Assembly: GCA_947461495.1 (NCBI GenBank)
Contig: CANHLV010000004.1
Span: forward strand, 1 to 19,870
Direction: 5' to 3'
Length of the DNA: 19,870 nucleotides
DNA from: Chitinophagaceae bacterium
GTDB taxonomy: Bacteria > Bacteroidota > Bacteroidia > Chitinophagales > Chitinophagaceae
Shown: piece after piece, positions 6,673-16,300 of the stretch
How positions within the stretch are numbered: position 1 is the stretch's first letter
Layout: the number at the start of each line of letters is the position of its first letter
Made by a program: the position numbers and the translations under genes
The notes under the pieces: generated by a model
Database searches by the model: none
What the model was told of the DNA's origin: nothing
The model's input: only the letters and a program-made list of their open reading frames with translations

Positions 6673-8631
6673 TTATTGTTTTATTATTTTTTTGACAATT
6701 TCTTTTTTACCATTCATGAATACAGTCACAAAATAAATTCCTCTTGATGTTTGTCTCATATTGATTTCATGTGCCCCAATACCTGCCAAATGAGTAAATG
6801 TTTCTGAATGTAACTTTTGGCCCAAAGCATTAACGACAATTACATCTACTTTTGTATCAGCTGTTCGTTCAAGATTGATAAAGAAGTTATCTGTAAATGG
6901 GTTTGGACTGATGGTAATGTTATTCTGATTAGGAATAATTATTTTACAGTTATTCAGATAGTTTACAACAGTACTGTCTAAATAATAGCTTGTATCAGCA
7001 TCAATAATCATCTTGTACCTGTAATTAACAAAACCATAGTCTGTTCCTGACAAGTCATCAGCATAAATAAATTGTTTCATGCCATAATTACCGCTTTGTT
7101 GAAATGTAGTAATCAGGGTGTAAATAGAATCAGTCGGAAATTTTCTTTCCACTTCAATTTTCATTGTACTGTCAGTTTTTATTTCTATGGCAATATTTGC
7201 TTTGCACTGACTGAATAAGGCTTCCCGTGTTGAAAATTGTTTTTGCAAAAGAACAAATGCTTTTTTTACATCAGGGATTCCAAATCCGGTTCGGTCGTTG
7301 GGATTCGAGTAGGTATTTCCGGATTGTTGTAAAGTATTGATGATTTGCATATTTGATGCCTCTTGAAAGGCTTGCCACAAGCATGTTGTAATGCCTGCCA
7401 TATTTGGACAAGCATAAGAGGTACCACTGCCAAAAGAAGGTAAACCTGTATTACTGTTGGCAACCACTGCATTTCTGCCCACTGCTGCAATATTGGGTTT
7501 GATTCGATTGTCACTGCTTGGACCATAACTGCTAAATGATGCTATTCTGCCTAATGTGTCAACTGCTGCAATGGCAAGGCAACTATCTGCATCTGCAGGT
7601 GTAGATATATAATGCCAGGCACTAGTTCCCTCATTTCCGGCAGCTACAACCATCAACATTCCTTTTTTTGCAGCCAAATCAACTGCTTTTGCACTTATTG
7701 AAGTGTTCCCATTCATGTCATTGTAAGTATAATCGAATGAGGGGTTGCTGAACTCAGTATAACCCAATGAAATTGAACATAGGTCAACACCAAGACTATC
7801 AGCTTTTTCCGCTGCTACTGATAAATTGTGTTCTTCAATAGGATATTCACTGAATACATCTTCTGTTCTGAATAGATAAAATGAGGTTTTAGGTGCTGTG
7901 CCAACAAAAAGTCCTGGAATATTAGCAGCAATTGTACTTAGGCAATGCATACCATGTGAATCATCTTCAGCAACAGATTGTTCTCGATCTACAAAATCCC
8001 ATGTGCCTAAAATTTGATTATTGTTTCTGATGCTGTCGAATGTGCTTAAAACATCGTAACGATAAAATCCTGCATCTAGCACAGCAAGCTGCATTTTTTC
8101 TCCCCTGAATCCATGATCATGCAAAAATTGACCATTATGTATTCTAATTTGCCCTCCTGATAAACCATAATCAAATGTATTTGATGATGGTTTATTATTT
8201 AGTGTCAATATTGTATCATTTATTTTTTCATGAAAGAATTTATCAAATGAAATGTTGCTGTTTCTTGAAGCAATAGGAACGGCTGTTGCAACAAATGATA
8301 AATTGTTGATTGTGTTTATAGCTGAGGCATCTGTAGTGTAAATAGAAATCTGGTTAAGCCATTTAGATACATTTAGAATGTTGACATTTCCTGAAAGCCT
8401 TACCGCTTCTATATAATTGGCATTTACTGGAAGGTCTGTACTGTCAATCATTATATTGTATCTTACTCTTCTGTCAATAGATCGTTGAGAAAGAAATTGT
8501 GAGGGATTGTTTAATGAAAAAACAGTTCCCGCTTTGTCTTTAAAAGTAATCAGATATCTGTTGAACTGTGCATTAACTGTTAGATTTAAAAACAAAACAA
8601 ATGCAATTGTCAGTATATAAACGCTTCTCAT
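6673..8631 (-). CDS. Secreted subtilisin-like S8 serine protease with T9SS type A sorting domain
   Basis: A 652-residue secreted protease. A Sec signal peptide covers residues 1-22 (hydrophobic core ILTIAFVLFLNLTV, cleavage near NA-Q). A pro-region follows to about 175. The catalytic triad of subtilases is visible: Asp186 in AVLDAGF, His226 in DDSHGMHC, and Ser405 in GSGTSYACPNMAG, with oxyanion Asn333 in AAGNEG. The His motif HGMHC differs from the usual HGTHV. A beta-rich region (about 470-565) leads to a C-terminal sorting domain (about 573-652) starting ISPNPFTDNF and ending in basic KEIVKKIIKQ, which matches the Por secretion tail recognised by T9SS. It should cross the outer membrane through SprA. 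It starts 31 bp downstream of fabH on the same strand, and its stop codon directly abuts the stop codon of the convergent rsmB gene. Confidence 0.93.
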   Translation of the reverse strand: MRSVYILTIAFVLFLNLTVNAQFNRYLITFKDKAGTVFSLNNPSQFLSQRSIDRRVRYNIMIDSTDLPVNANYIEAVRLSGNVNILNVSKWLNQISIYTTDASAINTINNLSFVATAVPIASRNSNISFDKFFHEKINDTILTLNNKPSSNTFDYGLSGGQIRIHNGQFLHDHGFRGEKMQLAVLDAGFYRYDVLSTFDSIRNNNQILGTWDFVDREQSVAEDDSHGMHCLSTIAANIPGLFVGTAPKTSFYLFRTEDVFSEYPIEEHNLSVAAEKADSLGVDLCSISLGYTEFSNPSFDYTYNDMNGNTSISAKAVDLAAKKGMLMVVAAGNEGTSAWHYISTPADADSCLAIAAVDTLGRIASFSSYGPSSDNRIKPNIAAVGRNAVVANSNTGLPSFGSGTSYACPNMAGITTCLWQAFQEASNMQIINTLQQSGNTYSNPNDRTGFGIPDVKKAFVLLQKQFSTREALFSQCKANIAIEIKTDSTMKIEVERKFPTDSIYTLITTFQQSGNYGMKQFIYADDLSGTDYGFVNYRYKMIIDADTSYYLDSTVVNYLNNCKIIIPNQNNITISPNPFTDNFFINLERTADTKVDVIVVNALGQKLHSETFTHLAGIGAHEINMRQTSRGIYFVTVFMNGKKEIVKKIIKQ

Positions 8632-8661
8632 ATTAGTGTGTGCTGTGATTAATTGTATATA

Positions 8662-9660
8662 TTATTTTGAATCATAAGCCCATTTTAACCATGTGGCTCC
8701 CCAGGTAAAACCGCCACCAAATGCAGCAAGAATGATATTGTCTCCTTTATGAAGCTGATTTTCCCATTCCCATAAACATAAAGGAATTGTTGCGGCTGTT
8801 GTATTTCCATATTTGTGAATATTGATCATGACTTTCTCTTTCGGAAGTCCCATCCTGTTAGCCGTAGCATCAATAATTCTTAAATTGGCTTGATGGGGTA
8901 CCAGCCAGGCAATATCATCACCGGTAAGGTTATTTCGTTGCATAAGTTCATAGCTGACATCAGCCATACCTTTAACGGCAAATTTGAAAACTGATTGACC
9001 TTCCTGATAAATATAATGTTCTCTGTTATTAACCGTTTCAATTGAAGAGGGTTTTAATGAACCACCTGCTTTCATATGCAAAAAATTTCTTCCACTTCCA
9101 TCGCTTTTTAAAATGCTATCTTTTATTGCGTTTTCATCATTTGTTGGTTCAAGTAATACGGCACCTGCTCCATCACCAAAAATTACACAGGTAGTTCTGT
9201 CTGTGTAATCAACTATTGCGCTCATTTTATCTACTCCCAGAACTATGATTTTCTGATATCTGCCACTTTCAATCATAGAAGTGCCGAGTGTGAGTGAATA
9301 TAAAAAACCGGAGCATGCAGCGCTTACATCAAATCCAAAAGCATTTTTTAATCCGCATTTATCTCCAATTATATTGGCCGTTGCAGGAAAAACCATATCA
9401 GGAGTTACTGTAGCACAAATGATACAATCTATTTCTTCAGGCTGAATTCCTCGTTTTTTTAACAATTCGTTTACAGCCTCTTTGCCCATGTCGCTGCTTG
9501 CCAAGCCATCACCCTTCAAAATCCTTCTTTCATCAATTCCGGTCCTCGATTTTATCCACTCATCATTAGTATCTACCATGGTTTCAAGGATTTTGTTGGT
9601 CAAACGAAATTCCGGAACATAAGCACCAACTGCCGTAATTGCAGCATTAATTTTCTCCAT
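8662..9660 (-). CDS. fabH: Beta-ketoacyl-ACP synthase III (KAS III)
   Basis: Condenses an acyl-CoA primer with malonyl-ACP to begin fatty-acid synthesis. The 332-residue length is typical. The triad is complete: Cys116 in SAACSGFLY, His256 in VPHQANLR and Asn286 in YGNTTAAT. The N-terminal TNDEWIKSRTGIDERR and the glycine-rich C-terminus (LAAFGGGFTWGATWLKW) are standard for FabH. The usual plsX/rpmF neighbours are not visible. The gene is divergent from ruvA across about 118 bp holding a palindromic element, and the S8 protease gene lies 31 bp downstream, possibly in one transcript. Bacteroidota often carry several FabH paralogues, so primer preference is unknown. Confidence 0.96.
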   Translation of the reverse strand: MEKINAAITAVGAYVPEFRLTNKILETMVDTNDEWIKSRTGIDERRILKGDGLASSDMGKEAVNELLKKRGIQPEEIDCIICATVTPDMVFPATANIIGDKCGLKNAFGFDVSAACSGFLYSLTLGTSMIESGRYQKIIVLGVDKMSAIVDYTDRTTCVIFGDGAGAVLLEPTNDENAIKDSILKSDGSGRNFLHMKAGGSLKPSSIETVNNREHYIYQEGQSVFKFAVKGMADVSYELMQRNNLTGDDIAWLVPHQANLRIIDATANRMGLPKEKVMINIHKYGNTTAATIPLCLWEWENQLHKGDNIILAAFGGGFTWGATWLKWAYDSK

Positions 9661-9670
9661 ACATTGATTA

Positions 9671-9697
9671 TTTTACAAGTTTTTACAGGTTGTAAAA
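9671..9697. promoter_or_regulatory. Phased TTTTACA/TGTAAAA half-sites between fabH and ruvA
   Basis: Three seven-base half-sites lie exactly 10 bp apart: TTTTACA at 9671, TTTTACA at 9681 and its inverse TGTAAAA at 9691. The last two form a 17-bp palindrome TTTTACA-GGT-TGTAAAA (9681-9697). The first and third form a wider inverted repeat TTTTACAA-N11-TTGTAAAA. The element lies 11-37 bp upstream of the fabH ATG and overlaps TAATTTTA (9700-9693, minus strand), one base off the -7 consensus. One-turn phasing suggests protein binding. The regulator is unknown, and AT-rich sequence makes such patterns less rare. Confidence 0.4.
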
Positions 9698-9778
9698 TTA
9701 ATATAAAAAATCTTCATGTACTTTTTAATATGTAAGCTGACAAATTATTCTTATTTTCGCCTCTAACATGATTTGACT

Positions 9779-10366
9779 ATGTACGCTTATCTCCAGGGAA
9801 AATTCACATACAAAACACCTGCACAAGTGTATGTTGATGTACATGGAGTAGGATATGAGGTTAATGTGAGTTTGAATACGTATTCTTCAATACAAAAGCT
9901 GAGTGAGGGGAAATTATTCACCCACTTACAGATTAAAGAAGACGGACATACTCTTTATGGTTTTTTTGATAAAGAAGAAAAAGATATTTTCTTGTTGCTG
10001 ATTAGTGTATCAGGAGTAGGCGCATCTACAGCAAGAATGATGCTTTCTTCAATTAGGCCCGATGAAATATCAACAGCAATAATTCAAGGTAATATTAAGT
10101 TACTTGAAAGCGTTAAGGGTATAGGCAAGAAAACCGCGGAGCGTTTGGTATTAGAACTGAAAGATAAAGTGGGCAAACACAGTATTGGTTCAGTGGGCAC
10201 TGGGTTCGCGGTAGTCAATAGTATAGAACAAGATGCATTAATCGCACTTACTTCTTTGGGCATAGCCAAAATACAGGCTGAACAAGCCATACAAAAGGTA
10301 ATGCGAACTGAAGCAGATATTAATAATTTAGAAATACTCATTAAAAAATCGTTAAAAGCCATTTGA
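9779..10366 (+). CDS. ruvA: Holliday junction branch migration protein RuvA
   Basis: Binds four-way DNA junctions and loads the RuvB motor for branch migration in recombinational repair. I start at the ATG at 9779 (195 residues, MYAYLQGKFTYKTPAQVYVD), which matches family starts; an in-frame TTG lies two codons upstream. Domain I is an OB fold (1-64, with VDVHGVGYEV). Domain II holds two helix-hairpin-helix motifs (SGVGASTA near 78-85 and VKGIGKKTAERL at 112-123). A flexible linker leads to the RuvB-binding domain III (about 150-195). sprA follows after 29 bp; ruvA next to sprA is an arrangement I recall as common in Bacteroidota, and the two are probably co-transcribed. No good promoter was found; TATTTTCG at 9752-9759 is one base off the -7 consensus. 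Confidence 0.95.
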   Translation: MYAYLQGKFTYKTPAQVYVDVHGVGYEVNVSLNTYSSIQKLSEGKLFTHLQIKEDGHTLYGFFDKEEKDIFLLLISVSGVGASTARMMLSSIRPDEISTAIIQGNIKLLESVKGIGKKTAERLVLELKDKVGKHSIGSVGTGFAVVNSIEQDALIALTSLGIAKIQAEQAIQKVMRTEADINNLEILIKKSLKAI

Positions 10367-10395
10367 TAAAAACTCTACTTTAATTAACTCACTGA

Positions 10396-13300
10396 ATGTT
10401 TTTTAAAAGAAAATTTATCCATACACTATTTAAATTAGTTGTGTGTCTGGCTTTTTTATTGCTGTTTAATAGTAACAACACTATTGCTGAAATACCTTTT
10501 TGCTCTATAGATACAACAGTAAATCCCAATCTGCCTTACCCAATCTCAGACAATAGAGGGGATAATTTTTCTTCGAGCAGTTATAATTCCTTTAATGCGT
10601 TTCAACCTTCAAATCTCAAAGATTCAATAGTTTATGATTATGATTTACAGAGATATATCGTATATGAAAAAATAGGCGATAAATATTACAAAACTCCTGT
10701 CAGTTATACTTTTAATGAATATTGGGCTATAAAAAACAGACAAGCAGAAATTGAGTATTTTCAAAAAAGGGGAAATGCTATCAACATTCTAAATCGTGGT
10801 AAATTCTTAAAACCTAAATTATCACTTACAGATAATTTATTCAATCGTTTATTTGGAAATGGTAAAATCGATATCATGCCTCAAGGTAATGTCGATATCA
10901 CTACCGGCTATCAGGGCCAGAAAATAGATAACCCTACGCTACCTGAAAGAGCAAGAAAAAACGGTGGTCTGGATTTTCAAATGAATACACAGTTGAATGT
11001 TAATGCAAGTATAGGTGATAAACTTAAATTCCCCATAAACTATAATACATTAGCCAATTTTGATTTAGATAATCAATTAAAATTAGATTATTCCGGAAAA
11101 GATGATGAAATATTAAAGAGATTTGAAGCAGGTAACGTGAATTTTCCTTCAAAAGGTACTTTGATTCCCGGTGCGCAACAATTGTTTGGTTTGAAAACAC
11201 AATTACAGTTTGGGAAATTATTTATTACCGGCGTTTTAGCCAACCAAAAGTCTCAACGCCAAAGTGTAAATCTTCAGGGAGGTACTTCTGCAACGCCTTT
11301 TGAAATTAAAGCAGATGAATATGAAGAGAACAGACATTTTCTGGTAAGCCAGTACTTTAAAGATAATTACAATAAGGTATTATCTAATTTGCCTGCAATT
11401 ACGGCACCTGTTCAGATTCTTCGTATGGAGGTTTGGGTAACCAATAAAAATGGTACAACTACAGAAACTAGAGACATTGTTGGATTGGCTGACCTTGGCG
11501 AAGTGAATCCATATCTTCAACCTCCAACCGTAAATGTGCTATCAGGCTTACCAGTTCCGTTTAATTCCAGTAATGATTTATTGTCAAATATACTAAACCA
11601 GCCCAATGCAAGGAATTCTGCTCTTGTGTTTAATAATCTGCAGAACCTTGGGCTTAATCCAGTTCAGGATTTTGAAAAAACTTTTGCAAGGAAGTTGGAC
11701 TCTACTCAATACACATACAATAGACAGCTTGGGATGTTGTCGTTGAGCCAACCTTTACAAACAGATGAAGTATTAGGGGTGGCCTTCCAATATTCTTACA
11801 ACGGCAGAATTTATCAGGTAGGTGAGTTTTCTCAAGATGTTCCACCAGACAGTACAACAGCTTCACAAAAAGTGTTATTCTTAAAATTATTAAAAGCAAC
11901 ATCTCAGCGACCTTCTTTGCCAATTTGGAAGCTCATGATGAAAAACGTGTACACAATTGGTTATGGCGCATTGTCATCAACAGACTTTAAGCTAAATGTA
12001 CTTTATCAGGAACCTGGCTTAGGCGCAAAAAGATATGTGCCTTATGGTGATAAAAATCTAGGTTCACCGATAATTTCATTAATTAACTTAGACCGTTTGA
12101 ATAGCCAGTTAGATCCACAACCTGATGGTGTTTTCGACTATGTCGAAGGCTTTACGGTTGTTTCTCAATACAGCAGAATTATTTTCCCGGTTCTTGAACC
12201 TTTTGGAAGAGATTTAGCTAATCAGATTTACAACAACATCCCTCCAACTGTTACTGATACCCTTTTCTACGCACTATATGACTCTATTAAAGCAGTTGCT
12301 CAACAGTATCCCAATCTAAATCGATTTGTTCTCAAAGGAACTGCAAAAACATCGGGTTCTTCTGAAATCAGTATTGGTTATAATATTCCAAAGGGTTCTG
12401 TTACAGTAAGCGCCGGAGGAAGAACGTTACAGGAGGGGTTGGATTATGATATCAACTATGATTTGGGTACCATAAAAATGACCAATCAAGCTATTTTAAA
12501 TGCAGGGTTGCCAGTACAAGTTAATTTTGAAAACAACGCAACTTTCGGTCTTCAGCAACGAAATTATATGGGCCTTCGTTTTGATTATCTTTCAAAAAAT
12601 ACCGCAAAAGAGCAACTTTCATTTGGCGGTACTATCGTAAGATTGGGGGAACGTCCTTTCTTCACCAAAGTAAATTATAATGAAGAGCCTATACGAAATA
12701 CTATGTATGGGATTGATGCCAGCTATAGAACAGACTTACCCAGATTGACAAAAATATTAGATAAATTACCTTTTTATAGTACAAAAGCGCCATCATCCAT
12801 TAATGCATATGCAGAAGCCGCTTATTTACAGCCTGGTCACTCTCCTCAAATAGGAAAAGGAAGCAATGGTTTGGTTTACATTGATGATTTTGAAGGCAGT
12901 AAATCCGGTATTGATTTGCGTTTCCCACTAATCAGTTGGGTGATGTCTTCTACTCCTGCTCATGCTACTGACAGAATTGGAACTGAGTTATTTCCCGAAG
13001 CTTTGTCTAATAACAGTTTGGAATATGGCAAAAGCCGTTCGAAATTATCATGGTATCAAATCGAACAAACCTTACAACAAATTGACGCTCCCAATAATCC
13101 AATCAATGACAGAAATGAATTAAGTGACCCGAGAGTAAGGCAAGTATATCAAAAAGAGATTTTTCCTCAACGTACTACAGGTTTTGGAGAAAGTCAGTTG
13201 GTTACTTTCGACATGGCGTATTATCCCAAAAATAAAGGACCGTATAATTTTGAAGCTGATCCATCTAAGTTAAATTCAAGTGGAACATTTATCGATCCAA

Positions 13301-16300
13301 AATCAAAATTTGGTGGACTAATGAGAAGTATCGATCAACCGGATTTCGAAACGAGTAATATCGAGTTTATAGAATTCTGGTTACAAGATCCTTTTATTTT
13401 ACCTCAGTATGCAAATTCGACCGGAGGGAAATTATATTTCAATTTGGGAAATATATCTGAAGATGTGCTTAAAGATGGCAGAAGATTTTATGAAAATGGC
13501 TTGAATACACCCAATGCGCCTTCTCCAGTTGATAACACCATTTGGGGTAGAGTGCCAAGGAATCCTATTCAAGTAACAAATGCTTTTAGTAATATTCCTG
13601 AAGATCGTTTGTATCAAGATATAGGATTTGATGGGATGTCTGATACCGCTGAAGTAAATTTTCATGCAACATATCTATCATCTTTAGCTACTAATTTTGG
13701 CACCAACTCAAAGGCGTATCAAGATGCAGCAGCCGACCCATCCAGTGATAATTACAAAAATTATCGCGATGCAGGATTCACTGGTGCTGATGGAATTTTA
13801 AAAAGATATAAAAGCTATAACGGTCCTGATGGTAATTCTCCGATTTCAAATGGAGGAGAATTTTCGTCTGCTGCAACATTATATCCCGACGCAGAAGATT
13901 TAAATAAAGACAATACACTAAATGAAACTGAAGAATATTTTCAATACATAGTTGACCTTAAGCCAAAAGACGCAACTGAAATGTTAATCGGAAATAATTT
14001 CATCGTTGATAAAAAAGAAGTGCCTATTAATCTGGTAAATGGAGCTGTAAGAAATGAAACCTGGTATCAATTCCGTATACCAATTGGTGGGTATGATAGA
14101 AAAATTGGTAATATACCTGATTTTAAATCAATCAGATTCATGAGGATGTTCATGACCGGCTTTGAAGATAGTGTTGTACTTCGTTTTGGTTTGTTGCAGT
14201 TGACAAGAAATATTTGGCGGAAATTCCAGTACAAAATTGATTCTACAGGGTTGTATGCACCAACCAGTTATACGCCTTTTAATGTTGAAGCTGTAAATAT
14301 TGAAGAAAACGACAAAAGAACACCATTGCCTTACCGCACACCTAGAGATATTCAAAGGGTTCAAACATTAAGTAATAACGGCGTTACCTTACTACAGAAT
14401 GAACAAGCTATGAGTCTTAATTTCTGTAATCTCAGAAAAGGAGATGCTAAAGGTGTTTTTCAAACCTTTGCCAACAGAGATATTAGGCAGTTCAGAAAAA
14501 TGCAAATGTATATTCATGCTGAACAATCGCAGAATCCTGCAAATACAATTCAAGACAAAGACCTGACTGCTGTAATCAGAATGGGAACTGATTTTGTGAG
14601 TAATTATTATGAAATCAGAGTTCCATTGATGCTTACACCATTGACAGCAGGTACGAATCCAGATACGGATGCATACAATGATTCACTATGGTATCCATCA
14701 AATGCTATGGACGTTGATCTGGATAAACTTACTAAAATAAAACAAGCAAGGAACGTTTCAAGCACACCGCTGGGAACTATTTTCAGACAACTTCAAGAAA
14801 ACGGGCAAACATATAGTGTAATCGGTAATCCGAACCTTGGTGAAATCAGAGGTATTTTACTTGGTGTAGAAAATACATCATCATTAGCCGCCTGCGGACA
14901 AGTTTGGGTTAATGAACTTAGATTGTCATCAATTAATGAACAGGGAGGTTATGCCGCATTGGGAAGAGTTGATGTTAACCTTGCAGATTTAGGAACGGTT
15001 TCTCTTTCTACAAATGTACATGGTAGAGGTTTTGGCACACTCGAACAAAGAGTTACAGAAAGATACAGAGATGATTTCTTTCAATTCGACTTGTCAACTA
15101 ATCTTGAATTGGGAAAATTATTACCTAAAAATTCTGGCATCTCAATTCCACTTTATGCAAGTATCACTCAATCAACCAGTACTCCACAGTACGACCCTTA
15201 TGATTTAGATATCAAACTGAAAGACAAATTAAATACATCTCCAAGTGCTCAAAGAGATTCGATCAGAAACAATGCCATTGATTTCAATTCAGTAAAAACA
15301 TTAAATTTCACTAATGTGAAGAAAAACAAAACAAATGGTAAATCTCCAAAAATATATGATATTGAAAATGTAGATGTCAGTTACTCATACATAAAAACAG
15401 AAAGTCATAGCCCACTTGTTGAAAGTAATGAAGTAACAAAACACAGAGGTGCAATTGGTTATAATTATTCACCACAGCCGAAATATATTGAACCATTCAA
15501 GAAAATATTTGCTAAGTCAAAAACAAAATGGTTTGATCTTATTAAAGATTTCAATTTCAGTTATTTGCCATCTCAATTGAGTTTTAGAGCAGATATCAGC
15601 AGACAGTTTGGAGCAATAAAACCAAGGAGTGTTGGTGAATCCAGTTACTCAGTGCCTGAGACTTATGATAAATATTTTACGATGCAGCGTGATTATATCA
15701 TGAGATGGAATTTTACCAAATCCATCAATTTTGATTATGCAGCAACCAATAATTCACGAATTGATGAACCTGCAGGAAGAATTGATACGAAAGAAAAAAG
15801 AGATACTATTTGGAAAAATTTAATGAAGGGCGGTCGTAATACAATTTTCACACAAACGGCAAATTTTGCCTACACGTTACCAACAAGTAAATTCCCTTTA
15901 TTGGATTGGACAACCATGAATGTCAGATACCAGGCATCATATAAATGGATAGGCGCATCGAGACTCGCAGTAAATCTTGGTAACTTTCTAGAAAATGGTC
16001 AACAGAAAGAAGCAACAGTTCAATTTGACTTTACCAAAATATACCAAAAGTCAAAATGGATTCGTCAACTTGATCAGCCTTCAAATAAAGCGGATCAGCA
16101 AAGATGGAGAAACAGGATCACCATCGTAAAAGATTCAGTACTCACTAAATCAGGTAAAAAAGTACTCAAAAAGAAAAAAATAGTTGACAGGTCTGCTGTG
16201 CCTTATGTAAGCAATGGACTTAAAGTTTTTGGGAAATTGGCAACGAGTTTGAAACAAATCAACTTAACAGCTTCTGAGAATGCAAGTACAAGATTACCAG

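Noticed and set aside
9773..9778. TTG start for ruvA two codons upstream
   Set aside because: The ATG at 9779 gives the family-typical start MYAYLQGK; the TTG adds only two residues.
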